A DNA stretch of 64,000 nucleotides from Enterobacter sp. RHBSTW-00175 (GCF_013927005.1 NZ_CP055930.1:1364001-1428000); one strand, 5' to 3'. Shown: positions 8,329-18,417, numbered from the stretch's first letter. The notes: generated from the letters alone by a model not told the origin. Numbers and translations are program-made.

Positions 8329-11300
8329 ATGAATACGTCAAATATCAAAAAATACGCCCCGGTGGCACGTAAACAGTTCCGCGATGCGGTCATGCAGAAA
8401 CTGACCACGCTGGGCATTGAAGCCGATAAAAAAGGCAAGCTGCAAATTTCGCAGGCGACAGATCTTGGCGACAGCGTGCGATACGGTCAGTTCACGCTGG
8501 AAAAATCACTAACTGCGCGTCGTGAACGTCTGGTTAAACGCGCAGAAAAGCAGGGCTACGAAGTTCTGGTAGAGCACATCGCTTACACCTGGTTTAACCG
8601 CTTCTGTGCCATCCGCTATATGGAGTTGCATGGTTATCTGGATCACGGATTCCGTATGCTGTCTCATCCGACGTTGGAAGGCGGTTTTGAGGTGCTGGAT
8701 CATGTGCCAGAAGTGGCGGATTCTCTGGAGCTAGACAAATCGCGCTTGGTGGAAATGAAACTGGCGGGCGATCGTGACGAAGAGCTGTATCGTGAATTGC
8801 TGCTTGCGCAATGCCATACCCTTCAGGGTGCTATGCCTTTCCTGTTCGAAGCCGTCAACGATGATATCGAACTGGTGCTGCCGGATAACCTGACCCGAAC
8901 CGACTCCATTTTGCGTGGGCTTGTAGACACCATTCCTGAAGAAGACTGGGCGCAGGTCGAAGTGATCGGCTGGCTGTATCAGTTCTACATCTCAGAGAAG
9001 AAAGACGACGTGATCGGCAAGGTAGTGAAGAGCGAAGATATTCCCGCCGCCACCCAGCTGTTTACCCCGAACTGGATTGTGCAGTATCTGGTGCAGAACT
9101 CTGTGGGTCGCCAGTGGCTGCAAACCTATCCGAATTCAGAGCTCAAAGGCAAAATGCCGTACTACATCGAGCCAGCGGAACAAACGCCAGAAGTGCAGGC
9201 GCAGCTGGCAACAATCACCCCATCCAGCATTGAACCAGAAAGCATCAAGGTACTGGATCCGGCCTGTGGTTCCGGGCATATCCTGACCGAAGCCTATAAC
9301 GTACTGAAGGCGATTTACGAAGAGCGCGGCTACCGTACCCGTAATATCCCACAGCTGATTCTGGAAAATAATATCTTCGGCCTGGACATTGACGACCGTG
9401 CCGCACAGCTGTCTGGTTTTGCACTGCTGATGCTGGCCCGCCAGGATGATCGCCGCATTCTGGGCCGTAGTGTGCGTCTGAATATTGTTTCCCTGCAGGA
9501 AAGTAAGCTGGATATAGCTGAGCTGTGGACCAAGCTGAACTACCACCAGCAGGCGCAGTGCGGCAGCATGGGGGACATGTTCGCTGAAGGGACTACGCTG
9601 GCCAATACTGGCAGTGCGGAATATAAGCTGCTGATGCGTACGTTGGCACTGTTCACCAGCGCAAAAACGCTGGGATCGCTGATTCAGGTTCCACATGAAG
9701 ATGAAGCGGCGTTGAAAGCGTTTCTGGATGGGTTGTATCGCCTGGCTGTTGAAGGTGATATTCAGCAGAAAGAAGCGGCGGCGGAGCTGATTCCGTATAT
9801 TCAGCAGGCGTGGATTTTGGCGCAGCGTTACGATGCGGTGGTGGCGAACCCGCCGTATATGGGCGGGAAAGGGATGAATGGCGAGCTGAAAGAGTTTGCT
9901 AAAAAGCAATTCCCGGACAGCAAGTCGGATTTGTTTGCGATGTTTATGCAACATGCATTTTCTTTACTCAAAGAGAATGGTTTCAATGCGCAAGTGAATA
10001 TGCAATCGTGGATGTTCCTTTCTAGCTATGAAGCGCTTCGTGGCTGGTTGCTGGATAATAAGACCTTTATTACGATGGCACATTTAGGGGCTCGGGCGTT
10101 TGGGCAAATCTCGGGGGAGGTTGTGCAAACGACTGCTTGGGTGATAAGCAACAATCGCACTGAACGTTACAGGCCAGCTTTTTTCCGTTTAACTGACGGG
10201 GGTGAAGAGCAAAAAAATAATAATTTACGAGGTAAAAAACATCGATTTGACACTACTGAACAAAATGATTTAAAAAAAATACCAGGAATACCGCTGGCAT
10301 ATTGGGTCGGACCCAAATTACATAATGCATTTTCTAATTTTAAAATCATTGATGATTTAGCCCCTCCTCGTATTGGCATGATGACAACAGACAATGAGAG
10401 ATTTTTACGTCAATGGTTTGAGGTTAGTATAAATAGTATAAGATTTGATTTTAAGGATAGAGAATCTGCGGAGAAATCTAGCAATAAGTGGTTTCCCTAT
10501 AACAAAGGTGGTGGATACAGAAAATGGTATGGACTGCAAACGTTAATTGTTAACTGGCAATTTGGCGGAAGAGAAATTATTCAAAATGGAATGACTAGCT
10601 TTCGTGGAAAAAATTACTATTTCAAAGAGGGCATCACATGGTCAGATGTTGCCACTGGGGACTTTACTTGCCGACATACTGAATCTGGGTCGATATTCGA
10701 CATCAAAGGCACCTCGGCATTTCCTGACAAAAATTTAATTGGGTTAATAGCCTGTACTTTAAATTCGAAAGGGGGGAGTTATATTTTACACCTTCTCAAC
10801 CCTACGATGTCATATCAAAGTGGCGATATTCGCAGAGTTCCTATTACCAAAGAGCTCTATGAGCAACGTGATTTTTTTAACGAAAACTATAAAAAATTAA
10901 CTGAAATTTCCAAGAAAGATTGGGATAGGCAGGAGATTTCATGGAACTATAGCAAAAACCCTCTAATTACAAAACAAGGGGGAGTAGAAGATAATTTAAA
11001 ATCCCTCTTAATGGAATTCGAGTCAGATAAAGAATCCACCATTCAATTAGAGTCCGAAAATAACTCAATAATAATAAATGAGTATGGGTTAAACAATGAA
11101 ATTAGCCCAACCCCTAATATCAATGAAATTACTTTGATAAGTAATACATGCTACTATTATAAAGGGTTAAACAATTCAGATGAGCACTACAAGCGACAAC
11201 GCTCTGATATTATTTCTGATTTACTTAGTTATATCATTGGCTGCCAAATGGGTCGCTACTCACTCGATCGCGAAGGCTTGGTCTACGCCCACGAAGCCAA

Positions 11301-11985
11301 CAAAGGCTTTGCTGCTCTCGTAGGAGAAGGTGCCTATCAAACTTTCCCTGCCGATGAAGACGGCATCCTACCACTCATGGATACCGACTGGTTTGACGAC
11401 GACGTCACTGCCCGCATTAAAGAGTTCGTCCGCACCGTCTGGGGTGAAGAGCATCTGCAGGAAAACCTCGATTTCATCGCCGAAAGCCTCTGTTTATACG
11501 CAATCAAGCCGAAAAAAGGCGAATCTTCGCTGGATACCATCCGTCGCTATCTTTCCACTCAGTTCTGGAAAGATCATATGAAGATGTACAAGAAACGCCC
11601 GATTTACTGGCTGTTCAGTTCTGGTAAAGAAAAAGCGTTTGAGTGCTTGGTCTACCTGCACCGTTATAATGACGCCACGCTGTCGCGTATGCGTACCGAA
11701 TATGTGGTGCCACTGCTGGCGCGCTACCAGGGCAATATCGATCTGGTTAACGATCAGCTTAAGAATGCTGAATCCGGCGCTGCCACCACACGCCTGAAAA
11801 AAGAACTGGATGGGCTGAGCAAAAAATTCAACGAGCTACGCAACTTTGACGATCGCTTGCGCCATTATGCTGATAGACGTATCACTATTGATCTGGATGA
11901 CGGCGTTAAGGTTAACTACGGCAAATTTGGCGACCTGCTGGCAGATGTGAAGGCAATCACCGGCAGTGCTCCACTGGAGGCATAA
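8329..11985 (+). CDS. pglX: BREX adenine-specific DNA methyltransferase PglX
   Basis: 1218 residues, typical of type I BREX PglX. The SAM motif I is DPACGSGH near residue 310 and the N6-adenine catalytic motif IV is NPPY near 508. PglX methylates a non-palindromic site on host DNA and gives the system its self/non-self mark. The stretch from about 10150 to 11230 (residues about 610-965) is visibly A+T-rich and uses rare codons, unlike both flanks. It lies where the target recognition region is expected, so specificity was probably exchanged by recombination. The frame is open throughout. The stop overlaps the next start (TAATG). Confidence 0.95.
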   Translation: MNTSNIKKYAPVARKQFRDAVMQKLTTLGIEADKKGKLQISQATDLGDSVRYGQFTLEKSLTARRERLVKRAEKQGYEVLVEHIAYTWFNRFCAIRYMELHGYLDHGFRMLSHPTLEGGFEVLDHVPEVADSLELDKSRLVEMKLAGDRDEELYRELLLAQCHTLQGAMPFLFEAVNDDIELVLPDNLTRTDSILRGLVDTIPEEDWAQVEVIGWLYQFYISEKKDDVIGKVVKSEDIPAATQLFTPNWIVQYLVQNSVGRQWLQTYPNSELKGKMPYYIEPAEQTPEVQAQLATITPSSIEPESIKVLDPACGSGHILTEAYNVLKAIYEERGYRTRNIPQLILENNIFGLDIDDRAAQLSGFALLMLARQDDRRILGRSVRLNIVSLQESKLDIAELWTKLNYHQQAQCGSMGDMFAEGTTLANTGSAEYKLLMRTLALFTSAKTLGSLIQVPHEDEAALKAFLDGLYRLAVEGDIQQKEAAAELIPYIQQAWILAQRYDAVVANPPYMGGKGMNGELKEFAKKQFPDSKSDLFAMFMQHAFSLLKENGFNAQVNMQSWMFLSSYEALRGWLLDNKTFITMAHLGARAFGQISGEVVQTTAWVISNNRTERYRPAFFRLTDGGEEQKNNNLRGKKHRFDTTEQNDLKKIPGIPLAYWVGPKLHNAFSNFKIIDDLAPPRIGMMTTDNERFLRQWFEVSINSIRFDFKDRESAEKSSNKWFPYNKGGGYRKWYGLQTLIVNWQFGGREIIQNGMTSFRGKNYYFKEGITWSDVATGDFTCRHTESGSIFDIKGTSAFPDKNLIGLIACTLNSKGGSYILHLLNPTMSYQSGDIRRVPITKELYEQRDFFNENYKKLTEISKKDWDRQEISWNYSKNPLITKQGGVEDNLKSLLMEFESDKESTIQLESENNSIIINEYGLNNEISPTPNINEITLISNTCYYYKGLNNSDEHYKRQRSDIISDLLSYIIGCQMGRYSLDREGLVYAHEANKGFAALVGEGAYQTFPADEDGILPLMDTDWFDDDVTARIKEFVRTVWGEEHLQENLDFIAESLCLYAIKPKKGESSLDTIRRYLSTQFWKDHMKMYKKRPIYWLFSSGKEKAFECLVYLHRYNDATLSRMRTEYVVPLLARYQGNIDLVNDQLKNAESGAATTRLKKELDGLSKKFNELRNFDDRLRHYADRRITIDLDDGVKVNYGKFGDLLADVKAITGSAPLEA

Positions 11986-13106
11986 TGGATCAACATCCCC
12001 TGATTATTAAAGGCTACAAGAGCATCGCGGAGCTTTCCCTTGTGGAAAGCCCACCGTTCATTACTTTTGCCGGGTCCAACGGCGCGGGAAAAAGTAACAT
12101 TACTGATGCTCTGGCTTTTTTTGGTGCTGTGGTCAAAACCGGCGCGACTCAGGCTATTCGTGATTTTGGTGGTTTTCAGCAGATTCATTGCTACAAACTA
12201 CGCAAGGAAAACCGGACTACCGCTTCGCTGCACCTTGAGATTGAGCTGGAGGGAAAGCAATTTACCTATGACTTGACGATCAAGAACATGGATAAAAAAC
12301 CATCAGTCACTGAAAAATTGGTCATTGATGGAGATATTCATATTGATCGTAAGCACCCAGATAATCTTATGATTCGCCTAAGCGATGATGAGGAAACACC
12401 AGCTACTTATATCCCTAATTATTCGTCGGATATGACAGCGCTAATGTTGCTGGGCAAAAGTGAATTGTATGCTTTTTTAACCAATATTGTTGTTTTTCGC
12501 ATCGATCCGCTACGAGCTAAAGAGCCCGATAGCGCCAAAACCGACGCGACATTTCTGGACAGTCATGGCCGTAACATTGCCTCTGTGCTCTCTGCTCTCG
12601 AATCGAATAGCGACTTTAAAGAGCAAATACTGGAGTGGATGGAACTCATTGTTCCAGGTATGGAAAATGTATCGACCGAAAAACAAAAATTGGATGGTTC
12701 AACAGTACTGACTTTCAAAGAACACGGAACTAAAGCGCGTTTTCCAGCACATTTGATCTCCGATGGCACTATTTATACCTTGTGCATCATGACGGCCATA
12801 CTGAGTCGAGCTCAGCACACGGGGATGACCATCATTGAAGAACCCGAACGAGGCATTCACCCAAAAGCCATCGGGGAACTTGTGCAATTGATGCGTGATA
12901 ACGCCACTATGGATCATCCGATTATTATTACCACCCATAGTGAATCTGTTGTTCGCAACCTGGAACCGGATGAATTGTGGTTTGTGAGTAAGCAAGAAGG
13001 GAAAACCAAACTGAAACATGCTTTGGAAGCTGGCATTGATAAGAAGAAAATCCCATTGGATACCGCGTGGCTGATGAACATGTTCGATGGTGGTCTGCCA
13101 TGGTAA
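11985..13106 (+). CDS. BREX-embedded SMC/ABC-type ATPase (COG4637/AAA_21-like)
   Basis: 373 residues. Walker A is GSNGAGKS at 30-37. An ABC-like signature (ISDGTIYTL) is near 260, Walker B is TIIEEPERGIHP near 280 with the Glu-Glu-Pro form typical of AAA_15/AAA_21 proteins, and a switch His is in TTHSES near 316. It begins on the pglX stop (TAATG) and overlaps the next gene by 7 nt, so it is built into the BREX operon. ATPases of this class pair with TOPRIM nucleases in OLD, Gabija, AbiL and PARIS. The partner here is the following DUF4276-like protein. It is not a known BREX core gene. I infer an accessory phage-sensing or abortive-infection ATPase. Confidence 0.8.
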   Translation: MDQHPLIIKGYKSIAELSLVESPPFITFAGSNGAGKSNITDALAFFGAVVKTGATQAIRDFGGFQQIHCYKLRKENRTTASLHLEIELEGKQFTYDLTIKNMDKKPSVTEKLVIDGDIHIDRKHPDNLMIRLSDDEETPATYIPNYSSDMTALMLLGKSELYAFLTNIVVFRIDPLRAKEPDSAKTDATFLDSHGRNIASVLSALESNSDFKEQILEWMELIVPGMENVSTEKQKLDGSTVLTFKEHGTKARFPAHLISDGTIYTLCIMTAILSRAQHTGMTIIEEPERGIHPKAIGELVQLMRDNATMDHPIIITTHSESVVRNLEPDELWFVSKQEGKTKLKHALEAGIDKKKIPLDTAWLMNMFDGGLPW

Positions 13107-13669
13107 AAATAGGATTCATTGTAGAAGGCGATACCGAGTCAATTATCGTCAATTCGCCAGCATTCATTTCATTTTTACGTGCTAATAATTTTGAACTGGT
13201 GACCCCCGTCATTGATGCCAAAGGCGGTGGTAACCTGTTGCCGAAGTATGTTGAGAACTTCGTTGAAAGGCTCAGAAATATCGGCGCAGAACGGTTCTGT
13301 ATTCTCACCGATCTGGAAGATGCCGCTTCGATTGCTGATGTGCAGGCACGAATTGCTCATCAAGATGTTGATGTCTCGTTTATCGCAGTCAAAGCGGTTG
13401 AGGCTTGGTTTCTTGCCGATTCAGAGGCAATGAAAAAATGGCTTAAGGTAGACGAATTTAATGAAGAGCAGCCTGAAGCTACAGCCGAAATGCCATGGGA
13501 TCGCTTAAAAGAAGTCTCACGGCAACTAAGAAAACGAGGGCCAGGAAGTTCTAAAACCGCATTTGCTAAAAGGATGGTTACACATCACGGTTTTGATATT
13601 CAGAGTTCGGCTCGCCACCCTTCTTGCCCTAGCGCCCGTGAACTGGTCGAATGGTTTGAGAATCAATAA
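13100..13669 (+). CDS. BREX-embedded TOPRIM-like protein (DUF4276 type)
   Basis: 189 residues from ATG at 13100; a GTG at 13067 is possible but lies deep inside the ATPase gene. TOPRIM-like features are the acidic loop IVEGDTE (residues 7-13), the TDLED acidic cluster (70-74), and the VEAWFLAD segment (100-107), characteristic of DUF4276. TOPRIM acidic residues usually bind Mg2+ for DNA or RNA cleavage. It overlaps the ATPase by 7 nt and shares its last base with the pglZ ATG, so production is coupled to both. I infer it is the effector of an ATPase-TOPRIM pair. It does not look like AriB of PARIS (DUF4435), though the place in the operon is equivalent. Confidence 0.75.
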   Translation: MVKIGFIVEGDTESIIVNSPAFISFLRANNFELVTPVIDAKGGGNLLPKYVENFVERLRNIGAERFCILTDLEDAASIADVQARIAHQDVDVSFIAVKAVEAWFLADSEAMKKWLKVDEFNEEQPEATAEMPWDRLKEVSRQLRKRGPGSSKTAFAKRMVTHHGFDIQSSARHPSCPSARELVEWFENQ

Positions 13670-16266
13670 TGCAATTTAAAGAACTGGAATCCGGGCTTCG
13701 TCAGAAGTTTACCGACAATCGCATCGTCTTCTGGCACGACCCGGAACTACGCTTCATCGATTCGCTCATTGAGCTGGGTCTCGACAATGTCACGCTGCTG
13801 GATATGCGCGGCGTTTCTGTGCTCGCCACCAAAAAAAGAATCGAAATCGACGAGCCAGCACAGAAATTTCTACTTTATTTCACCAGCGAAGTCCCCGCCC
13901 GCGAGCAGGACTGGCTACTGGATATCCGCCTCTATAGCACCGAATTCCACGCTGATTATGCCTCGATCACACTGAACTCATTGGGCATCCCACAACTAGG
14001 GTTACGTGAACATGTTCAGCTTCGCAAAGCCTTCTTTACCGTCAAACGTACCCAGTTACTTAAAGGCTGGGTTACCGAACGCGAGACAGAAAAATCCCTC
14101 GATAAAAAGATGCTGGCAGTGGTTGCCGGAGCCAGCACCTTTGAAACCAAAGAGATCCTGTTTGCTCTCATCCAGCAATTTGTTGCCGCAAGTCAGCAGG
14201 ATGATAGTGTCCTGGAAAATACTTTTGCCGTGCTGAAAAAGCTGGGGCTGGATAAGGTCCTCTGGGAAGTCCTTAGTCTTGAACTGGGCTACCAGGCAGA
14301 AGCACCAACGCTTGAAAACCTACTGCTGAAACTGTTCTGTACCGATCTTTGGGCACAAGGTGATGACTCTCATCGTGAGTGGTTAAGTAAAAATGTGCTG
14401 ACTACTGCCGCAGGTCGTGCCTCTGCCCTGGCCTTTATGGGGGCATGGCGAAACGATCGTCGCTATAAAGCGGAATATGATTACTGCGCAGCCGATCTCC
14501 AGCAAACACTGCAACCGAAAGAGCATTACAACTACAGCTCGCCGTATGCGCTGGCAAAATGTGACACTTTCGAAGCTATCGAGCAATTGATTATCCGTGG
14601 CCTGGTAACTCAACTACAAGAAGAAAGCACGACCCTGGACAGGGACGCGTTTAAAGCACTGGTATCAGAGCGTAGTGCGAAATACTGGAGCCAGACGCAG
14701 CCAGTGTATCTATCCATCTGGAATGCTATCCGCCAGGCCGAGCGTTTGCTGAATTTGCGTAACCGTTACACCGACGGGTTTAATTTCCCTGATACTGGCG
14801 CGTTCTGGAAAGCCTACTGCGACGAAATTTATCGCTTCGATCAGACCTACCGTTTGTTCAATGAATATGCCGCACCGGTGCACAGTAAAGGGGCGATGAT
14901 CCTCCATGAGCTGGATAAATTCATTGAAGAGCTTTACAGCAATTGGTATCTGGCAGAGCTGAGCCGTGGATGGAACAAACTGCTGGAAGCGGAAAATCGC
15001 ATGCAGACCTGGCAAATTAGCGGCGTGCCATTGCAGCGTAATTTCTATAAAGAGAATGTGAAACGGCAATTTGACACTTCGCAGGTGAAACGTGTTTTTG
15101 TCGTGATTTCAGATGCGTTGCGCTACGAGGTAGCAGAAGAACTGGGTCGACACATCAATCATGAGAAGCACTTCAGTGCCGAACTGCGCTCTCAGACGGG
15201 AGTGTTGCCAAGCTACACACAGCTAGGTATGGCGGCATTGTTACCTCATGAGTCGTTGAGTTATCAGCCTGACAATTCCGGCGTAGTGTATGCCGATGGG
15301 ATGTCTACCTCGGGGTTTGAAAAACGCGCCGCTATCCTGACAAAGGTAAATGGTGTTGCACTTAAAGCGAAGGATTTGCAGAACGCCAACAACCAGGAAG
15401 TGAACGATCAAATCCGCAACGCCTCCGTGGTTTATATCTGGCACGACACTATTGATGCCATTGGTGATAAGGCTGCAACAGAAGATAAAACGTTTGAGGC
15501 CTGCCGAAGTGCCATCACTGAGCTAAAAGATCTGGTCTCACGTTTACGTAACCGATTTAACGCCAGCCGAATTTTTGTCACTGCCGATCATGGGTTCCTT
15601 TTCCAACAACAGGCGCTTGTGGAGCAAGATAAAACGAAGCTGGAGAGTAAAGCAGTAAATACGATTGAAGCGAATAAGCGATTCATTATTGGGCATCAGC
15701 TGCCTGAAAGTGAATTTTGCTGGCACGGCAAACTGGCAGATACCGCAGGCGCAAGCGATGAAAGTGAATTCCTGTTGCCAAAAGGCGTACAGCGTTTCCA
15801 CTTTGTAGGAGGAGCGCGTTTCGTTCATGGCGGTGCCATGTTGCAGGAAGTGTGTGTTCCCGTCTTGAAGATTCGCGCGCTTGAGAAAAAAGCAGCAGAG
15901 AAACAGCCACAGCGCCAACCAGTGTCAGTTGTTGCACGGGACCACGTAATAAAACTGGTTAACAGTATTGATAAAATCGGCTTCATCCAGACTACGGCGG
16001 TGGACGACCTCAATGAGCCGCGCACGCTGAATATCTTTATCGTTGATGAAAATAAACAGGTGGTATCCGGAACGGAAACAGTTTGCTTCGACAGTGACAA
16101 TGACGACATGGGCAAACGCACCCGCGATGTGACGATGAAACTTATTGGTTCAGCATTTAACCGTAAAAACAAATATGTGCTCATCCTGGAGAATGCGGAC
16201 AGCGCCACAGAGTATGGCCGCTATCCCATTACAATCGACCTGGCTTTCCAGGATGACTTCTTTTAA
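13669..16266 (+). CDS. pglZ: BREX alkaline-phosphatase-superfamily protein PglZ
   Basis: 865 residues, the normal length. The N-terminal region opens with the DNRIVFWHDPELRFID block typical of PglZ type A. The metal-binding core is VVISDALRYE near residue 480 and VTADHGF near 640, the residues by which the alkaline phosphatase fold is recognised. A C-terminal beta-rich domain follows from about 740. PglZ is an essential BREX core protein; its nuclease or phosphatase substrate is debated. Its ATG shares one base with the stop of the TOPRIM gene, so the insertion upstream has kept or rebuilt the coupled junction. brxL follows after 10 nt. Confidence 0.95.
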   Translation: MQFKELESGLRQKFTDNRIVFWHDPELRFIDSLIELGLDNVTLLDMRGVSVLATKKRIEIDEPAQKFLLYFTSEVPAREQDWLLDIRLYSTEFHADYASITLNSLGIPQLGLREHVQLRKAFFTVKRTQLLKGWVTERETEKSLDKKMLAVVAGASTFETKEILFALIQQFVAASQQDDSVLENTFAVLKKLGLDKVLWEVLSLELGYQAEAPTLENLLLKLFCTDLWAQGDDSHREWLSKNVLTTAAGRASALAFMGAWRNDRRYKAEYDYCAADLQQTLQPKEHYNYSSPYALAKCDTFEAIEQLIIRGLVTQLQEESTTLDRDAFKALVSERSAKYWSQTQPVYLSIWNAIRQAERLLNLRNRYTDGFNFPDTGAFWKAYCDEIYRFDQTYRLFNEYAAPVHSKGAMILHELDKFIEELYSNWYLAELSRGWNKLLEAENRMQTWQISGVPLQRNFYKENVKRQFDTSQVKRVFVVISDALRYEVAEELGRHINHEKHFSAELRSQTGVLPSYTQLGMAALLPHESLSYQPDNSGVVYADGMSTSGFEKRAAILTKVNGVALKAKDLQNANNQEVNDQIRNASVVYIWHDTIDAIGDKAATEDKTFEACRSAITELKDLVSRLRNRFNASRIFVTADHGFLFQQQALVEQDKTKLESKAVNTIEANKRFIIGHQLPESEFCWHGKLADTAGASDESEFLLPKGVQRFHFVGGARFVHGGAMLQEVCVPVLKIRALEKKAAEKQPQRQPVSVVARDHVIKLVNSIDKIGFIQTTAVDDLNEPRTLNIFIVDENKQVVSGTETVCFDSDNDDMGKRTRDVTMKLIGSAFNRKNKYVLILENADSATEYGRYPITIDLAFQDDFF

Positions 16267-16276
16267 GTGAGGCGTT

Positions 16277-18352
16277 ATGCAACATCAGGATAACTCGACG
16301 ACTAGCATGGAAATGGCCTCTGCTCAGTCTCAGGACCTAGATTCATTACTGAATCAGCACTTTCGTGGTCGCGTGGTGCGTAAAGACCTGACTAAACAAC
16401 TTAAAGAAGGGGCGAATGTTCCTGTCTATGTGCTGGAGTATTTACTCGGTATGTACTGTGCATCCGATGACAATGAGGTTGTCGAGCAAGGGCTTCAATC
16501 GGTTAAACGTATTCTTTCTGATAACTATGTCCGCCCCGATGAGGCAGAAAAAGTAAAATCGCTGATCCGTGAGCGTGGTTCCTACAAAATTATCGATAAG
16601 GTCACGGTAAAGTTAAACCAAAAGAAAGACGTTTACGAAGCCCAATTATCTAACCTCGGCATTAAGGATGCCTTGGTACCTTCACAGATGGTGAAAGATA
16701 ACGAGAAACTACTAACAGGTGGCATCTGGTGCATGATCACCGTGAACTACTTTTATGAGGAAGGGCAAAAAACATCACCTTTCTCGTTGTTCACTTTGAA
16801 ACCTATTCAAATGCCAAACATGGACATGGATGAAGTGTTTGAGGCTCGTAAGCAGTTCGACCGCGACCAGTGGATTGATGTGTTATTACGCTCTGTGGGA
16901 ATGGAACCAGCCAATATTGAACAGCGCACCAAATGGCATCTCATTGCTCGAATGATCCCGTTTGTAGAGAATAACTATAACGTTTGTGAGCTTGGACCTC
17001 GCGGCACCGGTAAAAGCCACGTCTACAAGGAATGCTCACCAAATTCATTGCTGGTTTCTGGTGGGCAAACTACGGTAGCCAACCTGTTCTACAACATGGC
17101 CAGCCGCCAGATTGGTTTGGTCGGCATGTGGGACGTAGTGGCGTTTGATGAAGTGGCAGGAATTACGTTCAAAGACAAAGACGGCGTGCAGATCATGAAG
17201 GACTATATGGCATCAGGTTCGTTCTCTCGCGGACGTGATTCCATTGAAGGTAAAGCCTCCATGGTTTTCGTCGGCAACATCAATCAGAGCGTGGATACGC
17301 TGGTGAAAACCAGCCATCTGCTGGCACCGTTTCCGGCGGCGATGATCGATACGGCATTTTTTGATCGCTTCCACGCCTATATTCCCGGCTGGGAAATACC
17401 CAAAATGCGCCCGGAGTTTTTCACTAACCGCTACGGTTTAATTACCGATTATCTCGCGGAATATATGCGTGAAATGCGTAAGCGCAGTTTCTCTGACGCG
17501 ATCGATAAGTTTTTCAAGCTTGGTAATAACCTTAACCAACGTGACGTCATTGCAGTTCGCCGCACTGTTTCCGGCCTTCTAAAGTTAATGCATCCCAATG
17601 GCGCTTATGAAAAAGAAGATGTACGCGTGTGCCTCACCTATGCATTAGAGGTTCGTCGTCGTGTGAAAGAACAGCTTAAGAAACTTGGTGGTCTTGAGTT
17701 TTTTGATGTGAACTTCAGTTATATCGACAACGACAGCCTGGAAGAGTTTTTCGTCAGTGTGCCAGAACAAGGCGGGAGCGAATTGATCCCGGCAGGAATG
17801 CCAAAGCCTGGAGTCGTGCATCTGGTTACGCAAGCCGATTCTGGCATGACTGGACTTTATCGGTTCGAAACCCAAATGACTGCCGGAAACGGAAAACATG
17901 CGGTATCAGGGCTAGGCTCAAACACGGCAGCGAAAGAATCCATTCGTGTTGGTTTCGATTACTTCAAAGGTAATCTCAGCCGTATCAGCGCCGCGGCAAA
18001 ATTCTCTGAGCACGAATACCATCTTCATGTCGTGGAACTGCATAGCACGGGTCCCAGTACGACGACCAGCCTGGCAGCATTGATTGCCTTTTGCTCGGTC
18101 CTGCTGGCAAAGCCAGTACAGGAACAGATGGTGATTCTGGGCGGTATGACATTGGGAGGGGTGACTAATCCTGTCCAGGATTTAGCTGCATGCTTGCAAG
18201 TAGCATTCGACAGCGGCGCGAAACGAGTATTGCTCCCTATGGCTTCAGCTATGGATATCCCAACAGTGCCGACTGAATTGTTTACCAAGTTCCAGGTGAG
18301 TTTTTACGCTGATCCGGTGGATGCTGTTTATAAAGCATTAGGTGTCAACTAA
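16277..18352 (+). CDS. brxL: BREX Lon-like ATPase BrxL
   Basis: 691 residues, last gene of the operon. The AAA+ Walker A is GPRGTGKSH near residue 240, with Walker B-like VVAFDEVAG near 290. The last about 150 residues have the Lon protease-like fold: GPSTTTSLAAL holds the position of the Lon catalytic Ser motif. The expected Lys about 40 residues later is not obvious in TLGGVTNPVQDLAA. BrxL forms ring-shaped oligomers on DNA in other species and marks type I BREX. A GAGG ribosome site lies in the 10-nt gap after pglZ. A 13-bp hairpin follows the gene. Confidence 0.93.
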   Translation: MQHQDNSTTSMEMASAQSQDLDSLLNQHFRGRVVRKDLTKQLKEGANVPVYVLEYLLGMYCASDDNEVVEQGLQSVKRILSDNYVRPDEAEKVKSLIRERGSYKIIDKVTVKLNQKKDVYEAQLSNLGIKDALVPSQMVKDNEKLLTGGIWCMITVNYFYEEGQKTSPFSLFTLKPIQMPNMDMDEVFEARKQFDRDQWIDVLLRSVGMEPANIEQRTKWHLIARMIPFVENNYNVCELGPRGTGKSHVYKECSPNSLLVSGGQTTVANLFYNMASRQIGLVGMWDVVAFDEVAGITFKDKDGVQIMKDYMASGSFSRGRDSIEGKASMVFVGNINQSVDTLVKTSHLLAPFPAAMIDTAFFDRFHAYIPGWEIPKMRPEFFTNRYGLITDYLAEYMREMRKRSFSDAIDKFFKLGNNLNQRDVIAVRRTVSGLLKLMHPNGAYEKEDVRVCLTYALEVRRRVKEQLKKLGGLEFFDVNFSYIDNDSLEEFFVSVPEQGGSELIPAGMPKPGVVHLVTQADSGMTGLYRFETQMTAGNGKHAVSGLGSNTAAKESIRVGFDYFKGNLSRISAAAKFSEHEYHLHVVELHSTGPSTTTSLAALIAFCSVLLAKPVQEQMVILGGMTLGGVTNPVQDLAACLQVAFDSGAKRVLLPMASAMDIPTVPTELFTKFQVSFYADPVDAVYKALGVN

Positions 18353-18417
18353 GATGGTTATGCAATAGTCCGTTATGCTTGTAACATACCCGTGAGATAA
18401 TTGAGGCATCAAACAAC

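Noticed and set aside
13067..13099. GTG start for the TOPRIM gene
   Set aside because: It would add 11 residues inside the ATPase gene; the ATG at 13100 fits the IVEGDTE start of the family and the short overlap.
11985..13669. Calling the ATPase/TOPRIM pair PARIS (ariA/ariB)
   Set aside because: The second protein is short and carries the VEAWFLAD segment of DUF4276, not DUF4435; only the location matches.
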